The notes: generated from the sequence alone by a model not told the origin. 61,481 nt of DNA from JBCDLI01 sp038745535 (GCA_038745535.1 JBCDLI010000010.1:1-61481); one strand, 5' to 3'. Counted from the stretch's first letter, positions 40,198-51,363 are shown. Program-made: numbers and translations.

Positions 40198-42630
40198 TTA
40201 GTGAGCCATTCCCGGAACACTTGATCCACCGTCTGACATTTTAAGTGCCAAAGCAGCGTCATAGTCGTCTTGCGACCACTCAATTGCTTCCGGCTGACGT
40301 ACCAATGCATGATCAAGAACTTCGTCTAAATGCTCTACTGGTATGATTGTCAGAGCCTCTTTGACATTGTCCGGTATCTCGGGGAGGTCCTTTTCATTGT
40401 CCTGCGGGATGAGCACGGTCTTGGTACCACCGCGCACAGCCGCTAGAAGCTTCTCTTTCAATCCGCCGATTTGAAGCACCCTGCCCCGCAAGGTAATCTC
40501 ACCGGTCATGGCAACATCTTTACGCACTGGAATACCAGTGAGCACTGAGACCATTGCCGTCGCCATGGCGATGCCGGCAGACGGACCGTCTTTCGGCGTA
40601 GCACCCTCGGGAACGTGAACGTGTATGTCACGCTTATCGAAGAGCGGAGGTTCGACACCGAAGTCCACCGCCCGCGACCGCACATAGGATGCAGCGGCGG
40701 AAATCGACTCCTTCATCACGTCTTTCAAATTGCCCGTGACAGTCATTTTGCCCTTTCCAGGCATCATGATCCCCTCAATGGTCAGCAATTCACCGCCCAC
40801 CTCAGTCCACGCAAGTCCGGTGACAACGCCGACTTGGTCATCTTTATCGATTTCACCAAAGCGGAACTTACGGACGCCAAGATAGTCGTCGATATTCTCA
40901 GCTGTAACAGCCACTGCCTGCTTGTCGTTGCGAAGAATGTCGGTAACCGCTTTACGGGCAAGCTTCATCAACTCCCGTTCCAAGTTCCGCACGCCAGCTT
41001 CGCGGGTGTAAGTTCTAATCACCTCACGAACCGCTTCGTCGGTCACGGAGAACTCACCGTCGCGAAGCGCGTGGTCACGCTCGGCTTTCGGCAGAAGGTG
41101 GCGCTTCGCAATCTCCACTTTCTCGTCTTCGGTATAACCGGCAATCCGAATGATCTCCATCCGGTCCATCAACGGGCCTGGAATGTTGAGCGTATTGGCG
41201 GTCGTGATGAACATCACGTCAGACAGATCGTATTCAACTTCGAGATAGTGATCCATGAATGTGGAATTCTGCTCGGGATCGAGCACTTCCAGAAGCGCCG
41301 ATGACGGATCGCCGCGGAAGTCCATTCCCATCTTATCGATCTCATCGAGAAGGAAGAGCGGGTTCGATTTCTTGGCCTTCTTCATTGACTGAACGATTTT
41401 GCCCGGCATGGAACCAATGTAAGTGCGCCGGTGACCGCGAATTTCGGCCTCATCGCGAACACCACCCAAGGCCATGCGAACGTATTCGCGACCAGTCGCC
41501 TTCGCGATTGATTTCGCAAGCGATGTTTTTCCGACGCCGGGCGGACCCACGAGGCAAAGAATTGGGCCTTTGAGCTTGTTTTGCCGCTTTTGGACCGCAA
41601 GGTATTCGATGATTCGCTCTTTGACTTTGTCCAGACCAAAGTGATCATCATCCAGCACGGTTTGCGCGGCGTTAAGATCGTACTTTACCTTGGAACGCTT
41701 CTTCCACGGGATAGACAGCATCCAGTCGAGATAGTTACGCAGCACTGTGGCCTCTGCAGACATCGGAGACATCTGCTTGAGTTTCTTGAACTCGGCGTTT
41801 GTCTTTTCGCGCGCTTCCTTTGAGAGCTTTGTTTTATTGATGCGCTCTTCGAGTTCACTCAGCTCGTTTTGGCCGTCTTCGCCGTCGCCAAGCTCCTTCT
41901 GGATCGCCTTCATCTGCTCGTTGAGATAATATTCGCGCTGGGTTTTCTCCATCTGGCGCTTTACGCGACTGCGGATGCGCTTCTCCACTTGAAGGACGGA
42001 TATCTCAGATTCCATGTGCCCAAGCGCAGCTTCGAACCGACCCTTGATGGAAATGGTTTCCAAGAGCGCCTGTTTTTCTGGAATTTTGAGGACGAGGTGT
42101 GAAGCGATGGTGTCGGCAAGCTGACCAGCGTCATCTATCTGAGAGACTGCCTGAACGACATCCGATGACAGCTTTTTGTTCAGCTTCACGTAGTTTTCGA
42201 ACTCTTTGACTGCGGTGCGTGCGAGCGCGTCTAACTCGAATTCGTCTTCATCAGGCGCCTGAACCACTTCACCATCGGCGCGCATGTAAGCGCTGCCTGC
42301 ATCAAAGCGCGAAACTTCGATCCGCTCGGTACCTTCTACCATCACCTTAACAGTGTTGTCCGGCAGTTTGAGCAATTGAAGCACGCGCGCTAACGTTCCG
42401 CGGGTGTAAATCGCATCGGCATCTGGATCATCGTCAGCGGCATTCCTCTGCGTCGCAAGAAGAATCGGCTCGTCACGCTGCATAACGTCTTCAAGCGCAG
42501 CAATCGACTTTTCGCGACCAACGAAGAGTGGAACAATCATATGAGGGAACACGACAATGTCGCGTAGCGGTAGAACGGCGTATTGCCCGTTTTGCGATAC
42601 CGACGGCGTAGTCTCGGGAGTGTCAGTCAT
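40198..42630 (-). CDS. lon: ATP-dependent protease Lon
   Basis: An 810-residue AAA+ protease. The substrate-binding N-domain (1-310) starts YAVLPLRDIVVFPHMIVPLFVGR. The AAA+ core has Walker A GPPGVGKTSLAKS and Walker B PLFLLDEIDKM. The peptidase domain has the catalytic Ser in KDGPSAGIAM and the Lys in GLKEKLLAA. Lon degrades unfolded proteins and regulators such as CcrM and DnaA in Alphaproteobacteria. It is downstream of clpX; both belong to the conserved clpP-clpX-lon-hupB run. Confidence 0.97.
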   Translation of the reverse strand: MTDTPETTPSVSQNGQYAVLPLRDIVVFPHMIVPLFVGREKSIAALEDVMQRDEPILLATQRNAADDDPDADAIYTRGTLARVLQLLKLPDNTVKVMVEGTERIEVSRFDAGSAYMRADGEVVQAPDEDEFELDALARTAVKEFENYVKLNKKLSSDVVQAVSQIDDAGQLADTIASHLVLKIPEKQALLETISIKGRFEAALGHMESEISVLQVEKRIRSRVKRQMEKTQREYYLNEQMKAIQKELGDGEDGQNELSELEERINKTKLSKEAREKTNAEFKKLKQMSPMSAEATVLRNYLDWMLSIPWKKRSKVKYDLNAAQTVLDDDHFGLDKVKERIIEYLAVQKRQNKLKGPILCLVGPPGVGKTSLAKSIAKATGREYVRMALGGVRDEAEIRGHRRTYIGSMPGKIVQSMKKAKKSNPLFLLDEIDKMGMDFRGDPSSALLEVLDPEQNSTFMDHYLEVEYDLSDVMFITTANTLNIPGPLMDRMEIIRIAGYTEDEKVEIAKRHLLPKAERDHALRDGEFSVTDEAVREVIRTYTREAGVRNLERELMKLARKAVTDILRNDKQAVAVTAENIDDYLGVRKFRFGEIDKDDQVGVVTGLAWTEVGGELLTIEGIMMPGKGKMTVTGNLKDVMKESISAAASYVRSRAVDFGVEPPLFDKRDIHVHVPEGATPKDGPSAGIAMATAMVSVLTGIPVRKDVAMTGEITLRGRVLQIGGLKEKLLAAVRGGTKTVLIPQDNEKDLPEIPDNVKEALTIIPVEHLDEVLDHALVRQPEAIEWSQDDYDAALALKMSDGGSSVPGMAH

Positions 42631-42804
42631 TTAGTCTTCCTTTCAGCCTGGTTAGGCCTGAGTTGCCCCGCCCGAAATTGCAGCGGAACTCACGTCATAT
42701 AGCTGTGCCTCAACGATAAGATTTTCAAGCAAATCAATGGCGCAGACGAAGCTTCACCCTTCACGAAACTGTTGGCAAGCACCGAAACACGTTTGCACAG
42801 TCAC

Positions 42805-42848
42805 AAAAACGACAAAGGTGCCGCAGCAAAACCGCGACGCCGCACCTT
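42805..42848 (-). terminator. Possible terminator of clpX
   Basis: AAGGTGC and GCACCTT pair over a GC-rich loop and are followed, four to five bases later, by five T on the minus strand. The distance between stem and T run weakens the call. It lies 20 bases after the clpX stop. Confidence 0.45.
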
Positions 42849-42867
42849 CAAATGATGACGCTAAGCG

Positions 42868-44154
<1,287 letters not shown>

Positions 44155-44400
44155 TCGGTATTCCTTTCAAATCCCGCCATCGGTGGCAGGTGAAGCGATC
44201 GGACGCAAGCACACCATCAACCGCTTCTCGATGATAGGCAACGCGAACATAAGCGCAACCTCATATTCCCATTTGGTCGTATCCAGAATGGAAATAGTAG
44301 TGGGAGCCTACCCGTTCCCCGGTCAATAGTGTCTTAATGGCAACAGACTGTACGACCGCTTGAATTGCGTGATTTTTCCTAGCCTGTTTCGACGCCACCG

Positions 44401-45030
44401 TTACTTTGCTGCCTCTTCGATAGCCGCACGGGAAGAAATCACGTTGTCGATCAGGCCAAAATCCTTCGCCTGTTGCGCACCCATGAAGTTGTCGCGCTCG
44501 AGCGCGTTTTCGATCGTTTCATAGTCGTTGCCGGTGTGCTCAACGTAGATTTCGTTCAAGCGTTTTTTCAAAGTCTTGGTGAACTCAGCGTGGATCATGA
44601 TGTCGGTCGCCTGCCCTTGGTAGCCACCAGAGGGCTGGTGAACCATGATGTTCGCGTTCGGCAAAGCAAAGCGCATGTCCTTCGCGCCGGCAGCCAGAAG
44701 CAGCGAGCCCATGGACATGGCTTGGCCGGTACAGAGCGTAGACACTGGCGGCTTGATAAATTGCATCGTGTCGTAAATCGCCATGCCGGAGGTCACCACA
44801 CCGCCAGGTGAATTGATATAAAGCGCTATCTCTTTCTTCGGATTTTCCGCCTCAAGGAATAACAATTGTGCGCAAACGAGAGACGCCATCCCGTCCTCGA
44901 TCGGACCGGTGATGAAAATGATCCGTTCCTTTAAAAGACGCGAGAAAATATCAAACGCACGCTCGCCGCGATTGGTCTGTTCCACAACCATCGGGACTAA
45001 ATTCATTACGGTGTTAATTGGGTCGGCCAT
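44401..45030 (-). CDS. clpP: ATP-dependent Clp protease proteolytic subunit
   Basis: A 209-residue serine protease starting MADPINTVMNLVPMVVEQTN at the ATG at 45030, preceded by AGGACAACGAAA. The catalytic Ser lies in GQAMSMGSLLLAAG, the His in IMVHQPSGGYQGQ, and the Asp follows in the next helix region. An 11-codon extension from 45063 is not conserved. ClpP forms the tetradecameric chamber used by ClpX and ClpA. Confidence 0.97.
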   Translation of the reverse strand: MADPINTVMNLVPMVVEQTNRGERAFDIFSRLLKERIIFITGPIEDGMASLVCAQLLFLEAENPKKEIALYINSPGGVVTSGMAIYDTMQFIKPPVSTLCTGQAMSMGSLLLAAGAKDMRFALPNANIMVHQPSGGYQGQATDIMIHAEFTKTLKKRLNEIYVEHTGNDYETIENALERDNFMGAQQAKDFGLIDNVISSRAAIEEAAK

Positions 45031-45165
45031 TTTCGTTGTCCTGAGACTGTGGGTGAAATTCATGTGGGTGGGGAGTAGTCGTGTATCCTTGCCTCATCGC
45101 TCAATATGGTTGCAAGGACACGATTCGCAAGAAAACAGCGCTTGCCCGCGTTAAATGAAGAACTC

Positions 45166-46428
45166 ATGCTGCCTTACTCGACCCACCAAAATGCAGGCTT
45201 CCCCGAACTTACGCTTTCACCACGTGACGAGCAGTTCTTCCTAAATCCATATGAAACCTACCGAGAATGGCACGATGCGGGATGGGAAGTATTCTGGTGG
45301 CATGACTACCAAATGTGGTGCGTTTGCTCTTTCGATCTGGTTGCCCGAATTTTTCGTGATCGCCGCTTTGGCAGGCAAATTTCACACAAAGCAGCGCGTC
45401 ACGAATTGGGTCTGCCGGAAAGACCTCAACACTTGGCGAATTTTGACCGGGTTGAGTTGAATTCCCTTCTGGAATTAGAGCCTCCAAAACACACGCGGAT
45501 TAGGCGTCAGGTCAATCGCGCCTTTTTTGCTCGTGCTGTGGACCGCCTCAGACCGCAGATCGCTACTGATGCCCAAATACTCATTGATAGCTTTGAGGCG
45601 CGCGGACACGCGGAGGTTCTCGAAGAATTCATCGCGCCTCTCGCGGTGGGCACCACTTGTCGTTTGCTTGGCGTCGATCAGAGCAGTGCTGATCGGCTGC
45701 GTGGTTGGTCGCACGCAATGGTGAAGATGTACGTCGCAAATCCGGCCTTGGCGGATCAACTTGCGGCTGATGAGGCAGCAAGGCAGTTCAGTGATTGGGT
45801 TCGCGCCGAGATCTCCAATATGCGAAGAGCGTCGGAAAACGACAGCCTCCTTTTCGAGTTACTCAGTGGAAGCGATACCAGCAATGCACTGACTGATGAT
45901 GAGATCGTGTCTACCGTCGTTCTTCTTCTCAATGCAGGCCATGAAGCGACTGTTCACCAATTCGGAAATGGTATGGCCACCGCGTGGGCTCAGCGAGGGC
46001 CCGAGTGGCCATCCCTTTTTGAGACACCGGCAAAAACCGCTGCGACTGTCGATGAGTTTTTGCGATTTAATCCGCCGCTTCACATGTTCACGCGCTATGC
46101 GCTTCAAGACATCTCGCTTCAGACCAAGGCTGGAGAGCTTGAACTCAAATTTGGTGATCAAGTTGGATTGCTACTCGGCGCGGCAAACCGCGATCCAAAC
46201 AAGTTCGACGCACCGAACTCTTTTAATCCTGACAGGTCCGATCAGGCGACCGCCGCTTTCGGCGCGGGAATTCACTTTTGCGTAGGGACTGCACTTGCAA
46301 AAATCGAACTGCAGGAAGCGTTTTCTGCAATGGCTTCGCGACTACCGCATGCGCGTTTTGAAAACGGCCCGCGCTGCGCAAATAGCTTTCACTTTCACGG
46401 ATTAGAGAGCGCCTTACTCCGCTGGTAG
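45166..46428 (+). CDS. Cytochrome P450
   Basis: A 420-residue soluble P450 monooxygenase, starting at the ATG at 45166. The I-helix oxygen motif is AGHEAT (257-262), the K-helix ExxR is EFLR (297-300), and the heme loop FGAGIHFCVG has the Cys ligand at 372. Bacterial class I P450s need a ferredoxin and its reductase, neither of which is nearby. The substrate cannot be read from the sequence. It is divergent from clpP and its end overlaps the acyltransferase gene on the other strand by 15 bases. Confidence 0.95.
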   Translation: MLPYSTHQNAGFPELTLSPRDEQFFLNPYETYREWHDAGWEVFWWHDYQMWCVCSFDLVARIFRDRRFGRQISHKAARHELGLPERPQHLANFDRVELNSLLELEPPKHTRIRRQVNRAFFARAVDRLRPQIATDAQILIDSFEARGHAEVLEEFIAPLAVGTTCRLLGVDQSSADRLRGWSHAMVKMYVANPALADQLAADEAARQFSDWVRAEISNMRRASENDSLLFELLSGSDTSNALTDDEIVSTVVLLLNAGHEATVHQFGNGMATAWAQRGPEWPSLFETPAKTAATVDEFLRFNPPLHMFTRYALQDISLQTKAGELELKFGDQVGLLLGAANRDPNKFDAPNSFNPDRSDQATAAFGAGIHFCVGTALAKIELQEAFSAMASRLPHARFENGPRCANSFHFHGLESALLRW

Positions 46429-47544
46429 CTGTCGTTCACGGCGCAGGTCTGGGCGAACCGGAGCGAGCAATCGGTTCACGAGAGGAACAAGTGCCGCAAC
46501 AACCGGTTTTGCAAGTCTGGTTAAGTAACGTTGCAGCGGCTTTTCAGCGAAGATGTGTACGGCGAAGGCCAAACCAATCATGGCGACTGCAACGCCTGTC
46601 ACGAAAATCGGCGTGGCCAAGTCTGCTCCGACAGTCCGAAACACAGCATAACCGATTTCTTGATGGACGAGATACAGCGGGTAAGAAATTGCACCAAGTA
46701 ACGCGAGTTGTTTGCCGCAGCTCTTGATCTGGGGGCCCAACACGCTGAGCGCTACGATCCCACCTATCGCCAATGCAAACGCCAGCGCGGTCAATTGTGA
46801 CATCGTCCCCGTATCGATGATCAGAAATGGTTGCGCGTCAGCATGGTGGAGTGCGGTCCCGAGCAGCAGGACGGATATCGCCAAAGCTGCAACGGCATGA
46901 GCCGTCAGACCATTTTTTCGCACGCGATAGAGAACCATCCCAATCACGAAGGCACCGGACCAATCGGTGATGAACAATCGTTCTATCGGTCCAAACTCGA
47001 GAATGAACATGTTCAATGCCGATATGGTGAGCCACGACAGGGAGATTACCATAAGGTAGCGATGATAGACGCCTGCGAGAAGCAGCAGGACGACCCACCC
47101 ATAAAAGATGAATTCGTAGACAAGTGTCCAATAAACGCCGTCGACAAATTCGTGACCGAAAATCTGGGGCAGCAGTGTCAGATTAGACAGCCATTGCGTA
47201 AAGCCGCTGAAATGGGGAGCACCTAAAATTGCTAGGACAATGGCCGTTAAGCTCATGCTGACCCAGAAGGCGGGCATCAAACGAACGACACGATTGACTG
47301 CGAAATCAACGCCATGCCGATTTTCGCTCACATGCGAGATTAAAAATCCCGACAGCGCGAAAAATACTGGTACACCCATGTAGCCATATTTGGCGAAGTA
47401 CAAAAACGCGCCCTCTGGAACCGAATATGGCACCATTTGCCAGGCCGGGCCAATGTGCGCGTAGTGTGTGATCAATACCCAAAGCGCTGCTAGAAAGCGA
47501 AGTAAATCGAGGTTTGGAAAGTAGTCGCGCTGAGTGTTGTCCAT
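46414..47544 (-). CDS. Membrane acyltransferase, OafA/NodX family
   Basis: A 376-residue acyltransferase-3 family protein with about ten membrane segments. The first helix reads FPNLDLLRFLAALWVLITHYAH, with the His and Arg typical of the active site; further family marks are VPVFFALSGFLISH and YWTLVYEFIFYGW. Such enzymes acetylate surface sugars, lipopolysaccharide or other exported carbohydrates. No glycan genes lie directly beside it; the polysaccharide locus begins about 8 kb away. Confidence 0.9.
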   Translation of the reverse strand: MDNTQRDYFPNLDLLRFLAALWVLITHYAHIGPAWQMVPYSVPEGAFLYFAKYGYMGVPVFFALSGFLISHVSENRHGVDFAVNRVVRLMPAFWVSMSLTAIVLAILGAPHFSGFTQWLSNLTLLPQIFGHEFVDGVYWTLVYEFIFYGWVVLLLLAGVYHRYLMVISLSWLTISALNMFILEFGPIERLFITDWSGAFVIGMVLYRVRKNGLTAHAVAALAISVLLLGTALHHADAQPFLIIDTGTMSQLTALAFALAIGGIVALSVLGPQIKSCGKQLALLGAISYPLYLVHQEIGYAVFRTVGADLATPIFVTGVAVAMIGLAFAVHIFAEKPLQRYLTRLAKPVVAALVPLVNRLLAPVRPDLRRERQLPAE

Positions 47545-47659
47545 ACCGGTCCCCTTTTCCGTGTCGCGGTCTACACTGGAAGAGACAACGTCGCGTTAAG
47601 TCGCGCACCAATTATTAAACTTAGTAGGTCAACATTCCGACAAACGGACGGGCGTCGGT

Positions 47660-48130
47660 ATGTTTAAGAACAATGGTAATTCGGTCGAAGTGATCCTTCG
47701 CATGGTCGATGGGCAGATCATTGAGGGTTCGGTCAATGGCGGGGTGACCGCAGACTTGGCAGTTATTTTGAACAGGCCGGGCAATTTTGTCGAAATCACT
47801 GTCAAAGGTGGCGTCAAGAAATACATCGGTGCGCAGCACATTGTGTCGATCGAAAAAACAAAATCGCTATCCGAAATCAATGCTCCAAGCGTGTTGCACG
47901 GTTCGCGCGCGAACGCCTATGCGATTTTAAAGCTGCCTGAGACATGCACGCGCGAAGAGCTCAATCGCCGATATCGAGAAATGGTGAAAACCTATCACCC
48001 CGATAAATACCGACACGTCGATATGCCCGACGAGATCGCAGAATACCTACACGATACGTTTAATGCGCTGGCGCGTGCCAACGATCTTATTGAACAAGAC
48101 CTACGCAGCCGCGAGACCACCGCTGCGTAA
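47660..48130 (+). CDS. DnaJ-domain protein with N-terminal beta-barrel-like region
   Basis: A 156-residue protein. Residues 86-150 form a J domain: AYAILKLPETCTREELNRRY, HPD at 113-115, then FNALARANDLIEQDL. The first ~75 residues (VEVILRMVDGQIIEGSV, NRPGNFVEITVKGG, KYIGAQHIVSIE) have the strand spacing of a small SH3- or Sm-like barrel. There is no Gly/Phe or zinc-finger region, so it is not DnaJ itself. It probably recruits DnaK to a particular partner through the barrel. Confidence 0.82.
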   Translation: MFKNNGNSVEVILRMVDGQIIEGSVNGGVTADLAVILNRPGNFVEITVKGGVKKYIGAQHIVSIEKTKSLSEINAPSVLHGSRANAYAILKLPETCTREELNRRYREMVKTYHPDKYRHVDMPDEIAEYLHDTFNALARANDLIEQDLRSRETTAA

Positions 48131-48141
48131 ACCCTGTGATT

Positions 48142-49431
48142 TTAGACCTTCGCCAGTGCTTGATCGATGTCAGCGATGATATCGGCTGCGTTTTCAATAC
48201 CGACAGACAGACGAACAACGTCGTTGCCTGCGCCCGCCACTTCGCGTTGCTGATCTGAAAGCTGCCGGTGCGTGGTCGACGCGGGGTGGATCACAAGCGA
48301 CCGGGTGTCGCCAATATTGGCGAGGTGCGAGAACATCGCCAGGCCTTCAACGAACTTTACGCCGGCGTCGTAGCCATCCTTCAAGCCGAAGGTGAACACG
48401 GCTCCGCCCCCGTTTGGCGAGTACTTTTCCTGACGCTCTTTGTATGGGCTGGAGTCAAGTGCTGCGTAGTTCACCCACGCGACCTTGTCGTGCGCTTCAA
48501 GATGTTGAGCGACTGCCAAAGCATTATCGCAATGGCGCTGCATGCGCAGCGCAAGCGTCTCGGCTCCGGTGAGGATATAGAACGCATTTTGCGGTGAGAT
48601 TGTTGGGCCAAAATCGCGAAGACCAAGCACGCGGCAGGCAATTGCAAACGCAATGTTTCCGACAGCTTGATGCAACACGACGCCAGCATATTCGTCTCGC
48701 GGCTCTGAGAGCATGGGGTATTTGCCCTGCTCAGCAGACCAATCAAACGTGCCCGCATCAACGATCATGCCGCCCATGGAATTGCCGTGACCGCCGATAA
48801 ATTTGGTCAGCGAGTGCACGACAATGTCTGCACCGTGCTCAATCGGACGAATGAGGTAAGGCGTCGCCATTGTGTTATCGACGATGAGCGGAAGGCCGTG
48901 TTTGTGCGCAAGATTTGCCACTGCTTCGAGGTCGGTGATGATGCCGCCGGGATTTGCCAATGATTCAACGAAGATTGCTTTTGTCTTATCGTCAATAAGC
49001 GCTTCGACCGAAGCGAGGTCGTCCATGTCGCCCCAGCGCACTTCCCAATCGAAGTTTTTGAATGCCGTGCCGAACTGGTTGATGGAACCGCCATAAAGCT
49101 TTTGCGCGGCGATAAAGTTGTCACCTGCTTTCATAAGCGTATGGAACACGAGAAGCTGGGCGCCGTGGCCAGACGAGGCGGCGAGCGCTGCGGTGCCGCC
49201 TTCCAATGCGGCAACTTTTTCCTCCAAAACCGCAGTCGTCGGGTTCATGATGCGGGTGTAGATGTTGCCAAATTCAGCGAGCGCGAAAAGGTTTCCAGCT
49301 TGCTCCGCGCTGTCGAAAACGAAGCTTGTCGTCTGATAGATTGGCGTGACGCGCGCTTTTGTCGTAGGGTCTGGGGCCGCGCCTGCGTGGATCGCTAGCG
49401 TTTCAAAACCCGGTACGTGGGCTGCTGACAT
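48142..49431 (-). CDS. metY: O-acetylhomoserine (thiol)-lyase
   Basis: A 429-residue Cys/Met-metabolism PLP enzyme. PLP is bound by Lys210 in VVHSLTKFIGGHGNSMGG; FETLAIHAGAAPDPTTKARV at the start and SLVIHPASTTHRQL near the end are typical of the MetY subgroup, which makes homocysteine directly from sulphide and O-acetylhomoserine. The start at 49431 has an excellent GGAGGG site. I looked upstream for a SAM-responsive riboswitch of the SAM-II type and saw none. Confidence 0.94.
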   Translation of the reverse strand: MSAAHVPGFETLAIHAGAAPDPTTKARVTPIYQTTSFVFDSAEQAGNLFALAEFGNIYTRIMNPTTAVLEEKVAALEGGTAALAASSGHGAQLLVFHTLMKAGDNFIAAQKLYGGSINQFGTAFKNFDWEVRWGDMDDLASVEALIDDKTKAIFVESLANPGGIITDLEAVANLAHKHGLPLIVDNTMATPYLIRPIEHGADIVVHSLTKFIGGHGNSMGGMIVDAGTFDWSAEQGKYPMLSEPRDEYAGVVLHQAVGNIAFAIACRVLGLRDFGPTISPQNAFYILTGAETLALRMQRHCDNALAVAQHLEAHDKVAWVNYAALDSSPYKERQEKYSPNGGGAVFTFGLKDGYDAGVKFVEGLAMFSHLANIGDTRSLVIHPASTTHRQLSDQQREVAGAGNDVVRLSVGIENAADIIADIDQALAKV

Positions 49432-49554
49432 GGTGGTTCCCTCCATAGTGTGACGGACGTATCATCACAGCTTGCGGAAGCTTCCAAGGAATATTTTTCG
49501 CTATTTCGCCGCGTCACGCCAATTCTTTTCGCGGTCGGTCTTTTCGGGAGCCGA

Positions 49555-49989
49555 TCAAAGACCAAGCCTCGGCATCTCAATTGCCGGGCAACGGTCTTGA
49601 ATCACCGTGATCCCCTCGCCTTCTAAGCGCGCTGCCACTTTATCATCGCGCACACCGAGCTGGGTCCAAAACACTTTTGGCCGCCAAGGCAACGTTAAAA
49701 CTTCTTCTGCGATTTTCGCCAGGTGGTCTGAGGCTCGAAACACATCGACCATGTCCACGGGCTCGGGCAAATCTGCCAACGAGGCGACGACTTGCGCGCC
49801 GTTTATCACCTTTCCGGTGTGGCCCGGATTAACGGCGACGACGTAAAAACCCTTTGACACCAAAAAACCCGTCACGCGGTTGGACGCGCGCGCCTCATTG
49901 GGGGATGCGCCCAGCACTGCGATGGATTTCGTTTCGGTAAGCACTTTGCTGAGCACTTCATCTGTTGGATCTCTCACGACGCGGTCCAA
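49555..49989 (-). CDS. CoA-binding protein, YccU family
   Basis: A 144-residue Rossmann-fold protein with the CoA-binding pattern KSIAVLGASPNEARASNRVTGF, then VNPGHTGKVINGAQVVASLADLPEPVDMVDVFR and QLGVRDDKVAARLEGEGITVI. These small proteins resemble the CoA-binding domain of succinyl-CoA ligases; their ligand and role are not established. The start overlaps the end of the enoyl-CoA hydratase gene by 16 bases. Confidence 0.9.
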   Translation of the reverse strand: MDRVVRDPTDEVLSKVLTETKSIAVLGASPNEARASNRVTGFLVSKGFYVVAVNPGHTGKVINGAQVVASLADLPEPVDMVDVFRASDHLAKIAEEVLTLPWRPKVFWTQLGVRDDKVAARLEGEGITVIQDRCPAIEMPRLGL

Positions 49990-50801
49990 TCCGGCTTTCT
50001 CTTTTCGAGGAATGCCGTGATGCCTTCACACGCCTCGCCATGCATCATGTTTTCCACCATAACACCTGCGGTAAACGCATATGCATCCTCCAGGCCCATC
50101 TCGGCTTGTTGGTAGAACGCGCGTTTACCCCGCTCGACGGTCGCGACAGGCTTCGATGCAATTGTTTCGGTGTATTTCTGAATAATCTGCTGGAGATACT
50201 GCCGGGGCACGATCCGATTGACGAGGCCGAAGTCTTTTGCGGTGGATGCGTCGATTGTCTCGCCGGTTAGTAGCATTTCCATCGCCTGTTTGCGGCTGAC
50301 ATTGCGGGAGAGCGCGACCATGGGCGTTGAGCAAAACAGCCCGATGTTGACGCCGGGCGTACAGAACGCAGAGGTATCGGTGCAGATCGCCAGATCGCAG
50401 GTTGCAACCAACTGGCAGCCTGCAGCGGTGGCGAGCCCGTCCACCTCGGCGATCACCGGCTTTGGACACTCAATAATTGCCAACATCAACTGCACACAGG
50501 TTTTGAAGGTCAATTCAAAGAAAGCCGCACCATCGTCGGTGTCGGAGCGATGTGCGTTCATTTCTTTCAAATCATGACCAGCACTGAAAATCTTGCCCGG
50601 GTTAGCCGACGCAATGACAATGCACTTCACATCAGCCTTACCCGCTGCGTCTGTGATGGCACCACGCAATGCGCCCATCATCGAGATAGAAAGCGCATTT
50701 GCAGGCGGTCGGTTCATCTCGATGCGCACGCCGCCATTGAAATTCGAGGTGCGGATCAGCGACTCCTCGTTGGAGTTGTCAGCGGTGAATATCTCTTCCA
50801 T
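49974..50801 (-). CDS. Enoyl-CoA hydratase/isomerase family protein
   Basis: A 275-residue crotonase-fold protein starting MEEIFTADNSN at 50801. The oxyanion-hole motifs are IFSAGHDLKEMNAH and EVDGLATAAGCQLVATCDLAI. The usual first catalytic Glu of the hydratases is replaced in FCTPGVNIGLFCSTPMVALSRNV, so the exact reaction is uncertain; the sequence resembles enoyl-CoA hydratases of the ECHDC3 type. It is divergent from a thioesterase gene 47 bases away and co-transcribed with the CoA-binding protein. Confidence 0.88.
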   Translation of the reverse strand: MEEIFTADNSNEESLIRTSNFNGGVRIEMNRPPANALSISMMGALRGAITDAAGKADVKCIVIASANPGKIFSAGHDLKEMNAHRSDTDDGAAFFELTFKTCVQLMLAIIECPKPVIAEVDGLATAAGCQLVATCDLAICTDTSAFCTPGVNIGLFCSTPMVALSRNVSRKQAMEMLLTGETIDASTAKDFGLVNRIVPRQYLQQIIQKYTETIASKPVATVERGKRAFYQQAEMGLEDAYAFTAGVMVENMMHGEACEGITAFLEKRKPDWTAS

Positions 50802-50848
50802 AGGCCACCCGTTGCTTGATGCCTTTTCCTGTAGAAAGTCGCACTGCC

Positions 50849-51301
50849 ATGCAAGGTTTACCACCGGGCGAAATTCCTGAGCCGTTGATAAGCGCCGATG
50901 AAATTGAGGCCTTTTTTGACCGTGACTTTCCGCAAGTCCATCAGGATGGTCGCGTTTTCACAATTCGATCTATTGAGCGCGGGAAAACCGTGTTTCGGCT
51001 TGATCCGAATGAAAAGCACCTGCGGCCCGGCGGTACCGTATCAGGACCTGCTTTGTTCGCGCTCGCAGATGTCGGCGCATACGTTTGTATTCTCGCGCAC
51101 ATCGGCATCGTGGAGCACACCGTGACCACGAATATGAACATCAACTTCATGCGAAAGGCGGCGCCAGGCCCGATAGACTGCACGAGCACTCTCATGAAGC
51201 TCGGAAAGCGCCTCGCCGTTGTCGACAACACGATGCGCGATCAGGATGGCAATATCGTTGCCCACGCGACGGGAACATACGCGATCCCAGTAATACGGTA
51301 A
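50849..51301 (+). CDS. PaaI-family hotdog thioesterase
   Basis: A 150-residue hotdog-fold protein. LRPGGTVSGPALFALADVGAYVCILAHIG holds the central helix with the acidic active residue (Asp of ALADVG), followed by TTNMNINFMRKAAPGPIDCTSTLMKLGKRLAV, the family core. It probably hydrolyses an acyl-CoA. A start 10 codons upstream is possible. It is divergent from the enoyl-CoA hydratase gene and may serve the same degradative pathway. Confidence 0.88.
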   Translation: MQGLPPGEIPEPLISADEIEAFFDRDFPQVHQDGRVFTIRSIERGKTVFRLDPNEKHLRPGGTVSGPALFALADVGAYVCILAHIGIVEHTVTTNMNINFMRKAAPGPIDCTSTLMKLGKRLAVVDNTMRDQDGNIVAHATGTYAIPVIR

Positions 51302-51363
51302 CTTGATACCGTATATCCAAGCCATTGAAATAGCGACATTTCTATTGGTTATGTATTTTCTGT

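Noticed and set aside
44155..44400. Heat-shock promoter between clpP and clpX
   Set aside because: A TTGACC and an AT-rich stretch exist, but spacing and -10 do not match the alphaproteobacterial RpoH consensus well enough to call.
49432..49554. SAM-II riboswitch upstream of metY
   Set aside because: I looked for its short pseudoknot core and conserved sequence and did not see them.
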